This document shows, one piece after another, positions 1 to 13,050 of a stretch of DNA of 64,000 bases. The notes below the pieces were generated by a model, which saw only the letters and a list, made by a program, of their open reading frames with translations, searched no databases and was not told where the DNA came from. Position 1 is the stretch's first letter, and the number at the start of each line of letters is the position of its first letter. Source of the DNA: Tubiluchus corallicola (Eukaryota > Priapulida > Priapulimorpha > Priapulimorphida > Tubiluchidae); assembly GCA_030141605.1 (NCBI GenBank), contig JAQGDQ010002374.1:372001-436000 (forward strand). Direction: 5' to 3'. Position numbers and translations under genes: made by a program.

Positions 1-268
1 GCTAAAACACTAAAAAATTATAATGTAATTAGACCTATAAATCATAAAAATATGCAAAACATTCACCACTAGCTTATACGTTAAAATACTGCTTAATATA
101 AATGCGAATAAATAAATATAATAAATATAAATAAATATACAAATATGAACATCTGCTATGATTGTAGTAAAAGGTACAAGTAAAAGCATAGCATCAGTGT
201 ACACTCAGAATGAAACCAAACAGCAACAATCTAAAAACAGCATATGGGTAGATTAGCTGAAACGTAAC

Positions 269-1182
269 CAGTGGTGTCGTGCTATAGGGGCCCGCCCCCC
301 CCCCCAATTTTTTAGAAAATGTCAAAATGGCAAACGGTAAGCAAATTTATTTCCAACTTTTTGACACACAATAGCGGGCCAGCGCTCCATAAATGCGAAC
401 AGTATGAGCATTTCGGTACAGTAGCCCAAAAATATTTTTTATCATTAAAGTTTGTCGCCGAGTTAAATTATTCTGACTGTTAATACGTGCCTGACCAGAT
501 GTGTTTACCTGAAAGTCAGGATGTAGTTAATTTGTTTGCATGTAATCTATTCAGGAGGCAGGCAGGAACAGTTAACAAAGCAGCTCGTTGAGTAGCATTA
601 GCGTCTTTGCAGTTAGACTGTTAGTTAAAACGGCTCAGTTAGCACTCGAGCTTCGTTCAGCAGTGTGTTATAATAGTGAGCAAGTGGAAATAATAGAGCA
701 AAAAGAATGCAAACATTGAAGTCATGTTGAGTTAGCCTAATACCAGAGAGTCAGTTTGTCGAGCTAGCCTAGTACCAGAGAGTCGGTTTGCGAGATACAA
801 ATTGATGAGCCACCTCCTGATTGGACATTACCGACTCTTTGCTACTCCTTAGCGACTCTTTCCCACAAGTTTGCTGCATAAAAGGGCGTGATTTTGAGCA
901 CATTTCATCATTTTTCTCCTACTAGATCTTTTCGCCAAATCTTTGGATTCCTGACAGCTAATAAATACTTAATTAAATTTTAATTAAATTTTTAATTTTA
1001 ATTAAGTTTCCGTTGCTATAGCTTTAAGTTAAATGCCAGTTGGGAATTAATAAATCGTTTTTCTTGCACGCAAAATACTGTGTGGGAATTCAAAATTATA
1101 CGTTTTTTAAACATTTAAGTTCCGCCATTATATACAGTCGCCCCCCCCCCCCCCCAATTTTTTTTGGTGCACAACGCCCCTG
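269..1182. mobile_element. Non-autonomous hAT-like element with 8-bp target duplication
   Basis: The left end reads CAGTGGTGTCGTGC and later a C-run then AATTTTTT. The right end, read inward on the minus strand, is CAGGGGCGTTGTGCAC then AAAAAAAATT and a G-run. The flanks are AACGTAAC (261-268) and AACATAAC (1183-1190), 7 of 8 bases equal, the 8-bp duplication typical of hAT transposases. No transposase frame lies inside. A short duplicated unit (GAGTTAGCCTAATACCAGAG and a variant) lies near 730-797. Confidence 0.75.
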
Positions 1183-2119
1183 AACATAACTAAAGTATTT
1201 TCCAGGTGAAAGAATGCTACTTTTCAACAGTAGCTGTTGTATTGCTTTTTTAACGATAAACCACTTTTTCTTTTGTTTCTAAATCCATGCCAAAATGCAC
1301 TAGCTGACATGTCATACAAATCACATTAAAAGAATTTATTACCTATTCATTACCTATTTGGCTTCTTTTAACTACTTAATTAGTGCACAATAGGCTCTGC
1401 CTATATAAACTGGTTGTACGTTTGTAAATTTACCACTGATGATGACAGCAGCAGCCTGTCAAAATGTTTTGCATAATTTTAACTTTTTAATGTAAAAGTT
1501 TTAATAAAGTAGTGTTTTGTTTTTAACTATAAAAGAATTGATATTCTACTTACTCTCCTTTCATTATGCCAATGCAAAGAAGAAACGAAAACAATAATTT
1601 GTCTTTTTCAAACAGAGATCGGCAAACATTGCGGTAGATACTGTTAGTGAAGTGCATGTTCAGGTTCCTTAGTCGTTCTTCCAAGTGTTCCGATTTGTTG
1701 CTGTCAATTATTGACTGGAATGTAAGTAAGTAAGCAATTTATTGTCATAAAATTTCAAAAAATTTATTACCAGGATGATATTCATCATGTAATGATAACT
1801 TGCGCTCTCTTTGCAACCCTGTGTTATAGGTTGCTGTTCAGTTCCTATTACTTTTGAAGCAGATTTAACAACCTGATCAAGAGCATAAAATGTACTGGCA
1901 AAACAGATTTATGATGATTAATTTCACATCCAGCTGGTTTCCTTATAAAAATGTAAAGCTAGTGGTCTTGCCGTGGTTAGCCTTTTGTCTATGTAACATT
2001 ATTTAGGTGTGAATCAAATGTTAATGGCTATCAATTCGAAATTTATCAAATTCGAAAATTAATGGACATGCAATAGCCTGTAACAGATCTCTCAAGGGTT
2101 TGTTTTACCTGGTAATGAA

Positions 2120-2368
2120 TTGGCAACAGTATTATCGGCTAATAGTGGACTGACTATAAAATACAGGCATCGAGTAATTTTTGTGCGGCCGCTTGGCCGT
2201 GGGAAAATTGGGTACAGCCATTTGGGCACCAGAATCAATGCACGCCGACTTGAAGAAAACAATTTGTGTGTCGCGCTGGAAAACGTGATGCCTACAGTTG
2301 GCCTTTTAGGTGAAGCCTCTTTGTATGCTAATTTTTTAAATTTACCTAAAGTTTTTGTAAACAAATAA
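2120..2368 (+). other. Unassigned open stretch, 82 codons, GC-richer than surroundings
   Basis: Open for 82 codons on the plus strand from MATVLSANSG, and also open over most of the same bases on the minus strand (2092-2460). The core (about 2180-2330) is richer in CpG and GC than the flanks. I recognise no domain in either frame. It could be a captured exon or part of a mobile element. Confidence 0.2.
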
Positions 2369-3987
2369 ATAACTATTTTCCAAAATACGATTCTGTAATT
2401 GACACTAGAATAACTAAAACACTCACCATGTATAAAAAACTCTGCTGTTGAACATTTCACAAGACCTGCGCCATGAAGAAGCTTAATCGTGAAAGTGATA
2501 ATTATGTATTAACCATTTTTTCTTATTGATTGACCTGCTTTATTTCGAATATGCCGCTAGTATAGTTTGTATAAACAATGTAACTTAAAGCACACCAAGC
2601 GCTCAACGATGAATAGGTGTACATTAACATTAGGATATCATCAGCTCGCTTGAAACAAACTGGAAATGCTAAGTTGGTTTATTCTGTTTGCAAATTTAAA
2701 TAAGCATTGCTAATAATGAACATCTAAATCTCACTATTCATGATCCTGACATGCTTTGATAATTTTAAAAATTAGACATAGGGTAATTATACTGAAGGTG
2801 GAGAAAGTGCAGAAGGCAACTAACTGGTTTTCGATTGTGTTATTAAACATTATGACAGAAAAACAGTGAATCATTAAAAGTTTAATAAACAAAAATAAAA
2901 AATAGGCACAATATCAAATTTTGCTGGTGCCCAAATGTCTCGTGCCCAATTGTCCCTGTGCCCAAATGTCACGTGCCCTAAAATGCATGAGCCTAGCTAT
3001 AATCTATAGCCCATGACAAAGTAAATCAGTACAATAACAGAACAAGCCATCAGTACAGTAGCAGCAGCAATAATAAGAACAGGCTCTACAGCTAAGAAAC
3101 ATTCTGCAAATAATTTACAAGCTGAGATAATCCACATCGAAAATGAGGTGCAGCCTGCACAATGAGAAATATGATCTTGAGAAAATTGATCTTAGAGTTT
3201 GCCATTGTTTTTTTGGTACATTTCGACAAAACACTTATAAATTGTACTAAAGTGAGGTTGTTACGAACTTTGCAAGAACACACTGAAGTTATGTTTAAAT
3301 CCACTAGATGGCTCTTCCCGACAAATATTGGGGCTTGCCTACAGAAAAAATCGCAAGCAAAATGACCGCTACAATAAGCTATTATCGGAGTTCGAAAATA
3401 CAGTTTTCACAATTGCAATGCTAGATTTTAGCCAGAGAAAGAATAAGAATAATTATAAAATCAAATTTTTGGCTTTTTGAACATTTTCCATTTTTTTTTG
3501 AAAATTTGATGCTAGATTATAAAAGTCCACAATACTTAGAATTTGTTTTTAGGAAAAACAAAAAATTGACATTTGACCTAATTTTAGGGTATTATATTTT
3601 GAAGCTTTATAATGTAGTTTTGGTTTGCAGGCACACAAATAATAATAAATAATAATAATAATAATTGCTGAAATTAAGAACTTATTGTTTTGATTTTTTT
3701 CATAAATATGACAAAACATAAGCAGAATAAGTTAAACTGACACATATACATAAACATATCGTAAATCAAAACTAAAAAATACAAATATCATCCTATAGTA
3801 AGGGATGGGATGTTCTTTCGATTTTGTAAAAATTTGCAATATGAAATACATGAAATTTTCCTGACAAATGAATTTTGAAAAAAAATAGTAACTTTTCTAT
3901 ATTACTGGATCGGTGACTTTTTACATTTTAGAAAGCAAGGCTTTCACTCCACAGAAATTTTACAATAAGTATTTGAAGTATGCATAC

Positions 3988-4149
3988 CTTTACAAATAAA
4001 TCAATAAACCATGTGAGAGAGTACTGGTAGATTGGTTCAATGTGAGCGAGATCAGTTATGCAGAAAAATAATATAGAAGAATACACAGCGACTGGCTTAT
4101 ATCCATTTCGAGTTTCGTCAATTTCCTTTTCAGTCAGTGAAGCAATGAG
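3988..4149 (-). CDS. DNAH3: Dynein exon 57: AAA6 start, residues 2873-2926; last exon in view
   Basis: Reads [20 protein letters not shown], then [20 protein letters not shown], ending [10 protein letters not shown]. 'Y.P(V/I)A..(S/G)(S/A).(L/I)(F/Y)F.(I/L)(A/S/T)(D)L..I.PMYQ(Y/F)SL.(W/A)F(I/V).L(F/Y)' is the AAA6 entry. The donor GTATGC at 3982-3987 shows that the gene continues left. No further exon was recognised before position 1. Confidence 0.97.
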
Positions 4150-7100
4150 CTAGAATATTAGAAAACGCAGTACATAAAATGATTTAAGTTAGGCTGCATG
4201 TAGCATTAATTCATAGCAATGTTTACAGAGTAAATTAGTCAAATTTATCAAATTCAGTATAGGTATGCAAAATAATAAAAAAGCAGATTTTTGCATATAG
4301 TTCCAAATGGCCTTGTAAAGTTTTAATGAAACACATAATGAGTAATCAATTTAAAGCTTTTAAGTGACAATAAAGCTTTAGTTTTTACTGACTTTGTCAT
4401 TGGTTGGAAGTCCTAGGTATCAGCAAGTGAAGTTATTGTACATTTGAATGCGCAGCACTGGATGTTGCTAATAAGCTATTAATAAATATAATAAAAAATT
4501 TAAATGACATCTTAGAGGAATATAACTGTGTCCAAAAACCCCCAAATGATGTATTCGCCATATGAAACTCGCCAGTTACCTGCCAGAACTAAATGCACCA
4601 ACTCAAAATGTATATTTAACATCACATATGGAAAATAATGATTTGTTACTTAATAAGTGACGAAAAAAGTAAAAAAAATATAGCCCGGGTTTGGACTTTT
4701 TCTTTGAAGTTCTTGTTATTGGTTAAGGCCCTTCTGTAGTTTACTAAATACAATATAAATGTTAGGTGTAAAGAGCATATGAAGTAATTCATGATTGTTA
4801 TTATTTAAAACTCCTGACTGTCAAATTAAAACACTAAAATAAAGATAAATACTCAGCATAATAATAAATAAAAACTTGATCCAAAGTGATGACACATTTA
4901 ATGAATTCACCATCATAACCAGATACTACCATGTAGTGCACTATCAAGGTGTGCCAAAAAAGAGTTGTTTTTTAAAAATTCCACATATGTATATTATTAC
5001 TGTATATAGTGTTATACTGCATATATTACTCAGAACTGTAAATGTATGTTTAGCTGAACTAAAGTAATCTGTCGTATAAAAAGTAATTTGACTGCACATC
5101 ATCACTACCAAATTCTAATATCATTAATACACATGCTTGTCATAAACTTGAAAAAAACATAAAAACATAAAGTGAAAAAAGAAAGAGAAAGAATATTACC
5201 TGTTTTGCAGAAATTTCTTCCGCTAGCGTTTTAGACGATGACAAAACTTGGACGGCGGTTTCGTCTTCTAAGATGTTGCCCTATCGCAAAATGTGAAATC
5301 ATTCATTATCAATTAACAAATAATACCGAATCATACAACTGACAGAAATTAAAAAAATTCAACCAACTGCTTTACCACTGTATGCTTGTAAAGCCATGCC
5401 TGCTTGCAAAATATACTTACCTCCGAAGAAAATAAAACAGCCAAGATTTTATCCTCAATTTCCTTAAGCTGCTTTTTGTTTTCTGCAGATTTTGTGATAA
5501 GATCATTCTTCTTTTTCTCTAACTCTGGTTTCTCTTTTGCGACCACGATACCCAATAGTTGATCCTCCAATCCCAGAGGTGTGATCATGAAATTGACTAG
5601 TGTAACCTGTCATACAAAATGTCACATGACCATAAACTTTGGCACCCAAATTCAACAAAACATCATGTGCTTTGTGAATTAACTGATTGATTAAAAACAG
5701 ATTCACGCCTTTTATACTTGCAAAAACACCTTGCCATGCTTTCATTATTCACTGCGATATTGTGATCAAACAAAGTTACATCAAACAAAACTTGTTGTCT
5801 TCTATAGTTCTAGCTATAACTATAGCCTCGAAACTGTAACAATTTACTTATAATAATTAACTACGTACGACCTTTTTTTGAATTAATTTATTACCTTCGT
5901 GGATACATCAGGAAGATAGTGAGGATTGCGTAACCTAGTGGTAATGTAGAAACGAAAGTCCTCCGAGTATTCTAATAAATTTTCACCCAGCCATATATGC
6001 TGTAACAGGTAAGCCTAGTAAATAGATTTAATATCTTGCATACTGACATACTTAAATTGAAAGTAAAGTTTGCCAGTTTACAAAAGTGATCCATAGATTT
6101 ATAAGAAATGTTAAAAATACGAAAATAATGTTCCTACACATAATGTTTTGGATCGACTACCTTGGCAACAATGTGGTTAAACTTTCTGGCATTAATGTAA
6201 GAAAAAAAGTCCTTTAAGCTTTCAAATAACGTGTCAGAAATGAGCAAATGCACATATCCATCAGAAAAGAATCTATGAAAACCAGGATACCTCAACCCCA
6301 CTCTGTTTAAAAGTCTCTTTCTTTAGCAAGGGATCCAGAATCGGATCTAATTCTTCTCCGACGTTTTCTAAGAGAATAGGCTGCCCAAACTGAATGCAGT
6401 TCTCCAAGGTTCGCAAGTAGTTGGGATCAGAGAGCTTAATGACGGAAAGTTTGTTTTCTCTTTCCATGTTCTTTATCCACTTGTTTGCTTGACCTGGTGA
6501 AAAGAAATTTGAAATGCATAAAGCAATTCATGCAGAGGATATGAAAATGTTTAAAAAACAAGAATAAGACAATTTTAAAGCAACATATTAACAAAGAATT
6601 CACAAACGCAAAATTTAATGAAATGTAACTTTAGATGCAAGTAGTGGCAACAAACTGTCGCCAGGTTATAGAACTTTGACAAAATGCTTTACAGGTAGTA
6701 CTTATTGCACTATCTGTGTAGTCTATCCATTTATTATAGTTAGCTTGTGTCATAAATGAATGGCAGTTAAGAGATACCTAAAGCAAGAAGCTATACCTGT
6801 ATCGCGCAAAATGTCTAGTGGCGTTAAGCCACAAAAAAGCAAAGTATGTTAAATGCTTGATACTTATGGCTCTTATATGGTAATGTCAAGTAATACACTA
6901 AAAAGCCAACTCTTATGAACTAATTTTACACATTAGAATAGAAATAGCTGTTAATCGTAACCTTGAGGATCAATTAGAAGTGGAAAGCGGCGGCTGTTAG
7001 TTGAAATGATTCCATTATCCACAGAAAATGAATCCACTGGCAATCCAGCTATTTTCCAAGCCATGATCTTCACCGGATTACCTAGTGTGTTACTTAATGA

Positions 7101-10100
7101 AAACTGATCAGAGCAGGGTATGTGCCTATTTTTGCACATCTGATGCCATTGATTAGCTGATTCCTGTAATAGCAAATACAAATAACAGGTAAATAAAGAG
7201 ACGGCTTTGTGCAATTAGATGAAAGTAACAATTAACACAGAATTAAGAATTGTTTTAATGTTGCTTATTAAATTTAGCTCTTTAACGAACCTTCCTTACA
7301 GGTTCAAGTACCCGAGGCTGCACAACAATATTGCAAGAATGTTGTCACAAGATTTTTGCAAATATGGATACCATATGGAAATGTAGATTTGCCACAACAT
7401 TGCACCAATAAGTTTTCAATATGTATAAAAAATGTGTTTCCAATATCTATATATTAATTCTACTGGTATGGGCTTTATATTGGACAATAAAATTGGTGGT
7501 ATGTTGCACCAATTTTGTTCAAAAATATCTTATGTTGTACCAACATGGTGACAATATTTCCTGAATATATTTTTTGTCAATATCCTGACAAGACTCATCA
7601 TGTAAATCTTTGAAACCGTAGGAACACAAGTTCTATCGTCTCTCGATTCTATAATACACAATTTTAACATAAACAGTAATTTAATACCGGTGTTTTGCAG
7701 TCACAAATTTATGGTAGCTGGCAAGTATTATTGCTGGTTAATGTTGCTACTTCGTCTAATTTTTTCTTGAAAAATGTAAATACAAAAAAGGTTTTAATGT
7801 GCAGTAGTACGGGTTACCACCTGTCGAAAATCAACAGTAAAAGGTCCAAGATAACACATTACAGCAGCAGACACAAGAACATCACCAGTGATAGTTATAT
7901 AACGTTCAGCTAACATTTCAGCTGCTTCTCTCCATCTTTCCTTCTCTCCTCCCAACTCATCTGTAATACGACGGAGTAGTAGTATAAAATCATTTTATTT
8001 GTTACAAATAAAAGAAATACATACATTCAAGTCATTGGATGTTTAGTTCATTAGCAGGAGTTACATGCACAAAAACAAATGCACACAGTAACATTTTACA
8101 GCAAAATATTTTCTATAAGAATAGCAATAACTTTCGAAATAAATTTAATAATTTAAGAAAATGTACCAGAGTGGCACCATTGCATACACTTTCTTACCAA
8201 TAATCTTCTCAGCTCGTCCCAGCTTCACAGAGCACAGTTTTATATTATCCTCTAAACTTTTCTTTTTATCATTCATGGCTTGAAACTTGTTGTTAAGTTG
8301 AAGCAAATGATTTACAACCTGAATACACAAGTTACAAGAATAGTATGAACTTCAAGGGATTGCTTACATATACGAAGCATAAAACATCTCAACTTATTAT
8401 GTTTATTTGCAAATTTTTCTAATTTAAATCTGCAGATTATTACACCAAAAGTTGGCCAAAGAGTTTGTGCAATATCAATGGTGGGGCAGTCTTTACTCCT
8501 TACTTTGGTTAAAAAGCAGGTAGCAAAATGTAACATTAAATGCTATTATAAATAGAGACCAAGCCAGTAGCAATAATATCATACACTGTAATTCAATTCT
8601 TTTATTTTTACAATTCATGATCCAGCATTCAACAGCAGGTCCTACACAAGACAAAAGATCATAGTAGGACTGAGACCTCATTTATTATCAAGGCCATGCC
8701 TTTAAGATGACATCTTTGTCCATTCTTTCTTTCTTTATTCTACTAAAGAGGAAGAAAAGAGAATTTTCAAGTATATCCCAAAAAACTTTTCATACAAGGT
8801 TATATTACTTAGCATTAATTTACATGTTTGAGACTTATTAAAATAGAAAAAAATTGATAATAATTTGCAATTTTGCACCACCTGGTGAAACAGTACTGCA
8901 TCGCCATCCCAGTTTCAACCACAGATTCACCAAAAAACATGTTATTTAGTGGCTATTTTGGCACATATTATCCAATAGTTAAGTGGATCTTATTGAAATT
9001 GACAATATAAAGTATTTTATACTTTTGCTTATACAAATTTTATACAGCGTTACTGTTAACGCATGTATGCAAAGATAGCACGTAGGTGATATAAAATTTC
9101 AATGCAACTTTCTTAAGCTTTATTTATGTGCGTTTTTCTTGTGTTTAACTCATCAGTTTTGGTTCACTGTATACTATGCCTGAGTGTGCCTTACTTTTGA
9201 GACTTTAGAATAGATGTTTATTTAACACACTAGCAACTTTTTTCCTCCTGTGTCAATTAATATGCCACACTCATCGATCCGTGATCATTGTTCACACTCA
9301 TTAGACTCGATAATTTCAAAATTTTATATTCTGCCAGCAGTGCCTTTGATTTACACTTTTGAAACTCTTCTTGATAAAAAAAACTTTTGTCAGAACTTAA
9401 TGATCAACTTTCTTCTCTGCCCCTGGAATTATTTTGAATTGGTCCCTGTAGCTGCTTGCTTACAGTACTGTTCACGTTTGGTGCAAAGGTTTCTCTTATC
9501 ATCACCCTCAGGCATTAGTAATTGTGTTGGAATAACATTACTTTATTACTTCTATCATTTGTCTTTATATCACAAGACATTTAAGTTTACACTTTGGTAT
9601 TTACCTTGCTTGTTTCTCACAATGCTCGTTTTTGTAATTCTTATGTACTGTATTTTTATTTAGGTGGATTGTCGCATGAACATGACCATAATTAACTGGT
9701 CAAAATGTAGGAAATGTTTGTGTCTGGGGTACATGGCTATTATTTTTATTTTAAGAATTTATTTCCCAATCACAAATCAATTAGACAGGTTTTTATTCAA
9801 AGTTATCAAAGTAAAAAAAAGGAAGATCCAAACCTCCTTCAGCTGAGCTTGCTTTTCGTTCAGCTTTTCCATTTGCACAGCTAATTCAGCTTCAGCAACT
9901 TTTAGCTTTGCTTGTTTTGGAGCCACAACTTTGATGACACGATCGTACACTTCCATAGCAAGCACCCAGCGAGATATCCCTTCGCATGCTGTTGATGCGT
10001 TCTTAATTAAATTAGGGTCAAACTCTGGATTGGCTATATACCTAAGTTAAACTAAATTTATTAGCGATGCAATGCTCAATAATTAGTATGCGTGGAGTAA

Positions 10101-12847
10101 AGAGAAACTGACGTCAAACAATAACTAGTCAGCTGTTAATGAAATCTGCTGTTAATGAAATACAATCTAAAATCCCGATCTAATGTATTAAAAACTGGGC
10201 ACTTGTATTGATTCGATGACTCAGCTTGATTGATCGTGATTGTTGCCATGAAAATGACGGTTCATTAGCAAATGGTTGGAAAACTAGTATAATAGGTACT
10301 TTTGTGACTCCAAAATCTATCTCCTAGAAAAGTGCTGAAGTAGTGAATACGAAACTCGGTACTCTGGGTTCTTGGATAACTATCTAAAAGACATCTGAAC
10401 CAAAGATTGGAATTTCTGTCTGTTCTTCTGTCATTCCCCAGAAACCACTGACTTGATTCCAGCCAAATTTGCACAGCAGGTGGGTCTGCACCACAGATAA
10501 TGTCATCACTACTTCCGGTCTTACTTATGATCTAAAAGAGGCTAAAGTTTACGATTCCCCATGCACAAGAAATTCATTCGTGAAGCAAATTAGGATTAGG
10601 GTTTGGGTTAGAGTTTGGATTACGGTTAGGGTTAGGGTTGAGGTATTTAAATTGGGTGGGGAAATGTATAAACTCCTTCCCCAAAAGCTTGAAGACTCAA
10701 GTAGCCCTTCGAACCATCGAATCACTATCAAGCAAATGGCGTGTAAGGCATAAAAATGTTGTAAATTGGACATATTACAAAATTTGAAAACACCAAAAAA
10801 CACATTTCTTTTACTTCTCTTTAATTTTCTTCATAATAACAGGAGGGATATTGTCCTTATCAAAGTTTTTCAGACCATCCAAGAACTTGATGTCGCTAAG
10901 AAGTTTTAAAGATACCGCCCAGTAATCGTCAATCATGCCACCGAAGCCAGACGGATCAGGTTTTCGTTCAGGCTTAATGCCCTTTAAAACGCACACAGCC
11001 TCCAAAACAAGCTTTACCACAGGTGGTGGATTCTGTAAATAATCAGAAATTAAAATGATGATATACTTTTGTACGCAAACACTAATGTATATGCATGCAA
11101 ATACTAACAAATTTTCATTTAACAGTGTGACTCTACTCAGCCACAACCAATTTACATACTTATGAAATTTAAAAATAACACTGTGAATTCTGTGGTAATT
11201 ACATAAAAATGAACAATGTTAAATGTCTTTTGAAAACTGTGCACCACATTTATTTAGGTGCAGGAAATGGAAATAGCTTACAGGTCCACCATAATTTTTT
11301 TTATATTTTTTGTATGTTTTGACAAACTACAAGGACTAGCACTTAATGGCAGGACCAGCTACAAATGTCAAATGGTTGTTTCAGACATGCAGCTGGCTTA
11401 CTGTCAAGAATAATCTTTAAAATAAAACACTAAACCTGTACAAAGAAGTCGATCAGGTTTGAATACATAAATATCCACTTTCAATGACAGAGATAGCTGT
11501 AAGATAAATGAAACCAATGAGAAGCAGTGTTCCTGGCAGTTACTTATGCATTTGTAATCGAGTCTGCCAGTACTTAACTTTGTAGCCAGTAGTATCAAGG
11601 TGTGAGTACTCTGCTATTGTCTTCATCATTTCAACACAAACCTGATAAAAGTGTCAACACAATTGTGATAAAGTGTTTGTATTACCTTCATTGACTTCAC
11701 TATAGTGATATCGGCAGGTGTCAGTGTCTCCAAAGCAGTGAGTGCACTTTCTAGTGCTGGTATGGCTTCCTGCAAATCACTTTCACATTCATCTTTAATG
11801 GCTGTGGAAGCTGCAGCAGCCTCGTTGGCAACAGCTTCATCTGCTGCAACGACCTCAATAGAAACAGAGAAGATAAAATCAAGATTATCCAGTTAATTGC
11901 AATACAAACTGGCCAGAGCCAGTATTTATTTGTTTATTGTTCCACTATGAGAAACTATCATGAGAAAACACCATTAGAAAAAGATCTCAGAACCCAATTT
12001 CACAAGACATTTGAGGATTCATAAACTCATTTATAAATAACTACATGTAATACAGTAGGCACCCTTTATGAGCCTCATGGTTAATAGAATCAGTCACCAA
12101 ATTGACAGAAAAACATCTGATACAGGCCATTCCTATTTAAACGTTCGTAAAAATTGTCGGCAATTGACTCAAGTAACTCTGCATAATTGACTCAAAATGA
12201 TTAGGATACTAGCTGTCCTTAAGTTGCACAATATAGTTAAGTTATCTGTTTGTTTTAATAAATCTTGCACAAAATATTTTGTATGCTATTAATGCTCACC
12301 TCTTTCTGCGCTTCCACCACTTTAGTATCTCGTTCGATTACAACCATCAGTTCTTCGGTTTCAACAGAAGTTTGAATCAGCTGTGGATGCAGGTCAGTCA
12401 GCTCTTTCTGCATAACTGATACCTAATCACAAACAGTGAAGAATTGATAAGAAAAGATAGAATGCTGTCTCTGTTCATCACATGATAATTATTACAAAAG
12501 ACGCATGTAAGCTGAGAAGGACAAACTTTGATAATAAAGGCATCAAATGAATCTCACTGCATTGGACCTCAGCACAAAATGTGAACAACATGTACAACAT
12601 TTAACAGTTAGTTCAAAACTCCCGTATAGCCTACCAAAGGAGAAATTGCTGCACATAAGCTGGCTTAGAATTGACCAACTGAGCAAATACGACATGGTCA
12701 ATCGAACAGTCATCACTTAAACCAGGTTTCGTTTACAGAGATGTTTGAAATGGTGGTTTAATGCAAAAATACGTTTCAATTTGTATACCACAAATTTCAC
12801 ATTTTGTGGTATGGAGAGAGAGGGAGAGGAAGAGGGAGAGGAAGAGG

Positions 12848-12944
<97 letters not shown>

Positions 12945-12953
12945 AGGAAGAGG

Positions 12954-13050
<97 letters not shown>

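Larger units (their letters stand above)
1..3987. other. Unfinished dynein intron at left edge
   Basis: No dynein exon was recognised here on the minus strand, so the sequence is read as the intron after exon 57. It holds the hAT-like element (269-1182), an unassigned open stretch (2120-2368), three imperfect GTGCCCAAATGTC-like units (about 2930-2981) and an AAT microsatellite (about 3640-3665). Nothing else was seen. Confidence 0.7.

Noticed and set aside
6000-6290. U12-type intron, because the donor after exon 53 starts GTATCCT
   Set aside because: No TTCCTTAAC-like branch point is visible near the acceptor, and the donor departs from consensus after GTATCCT.
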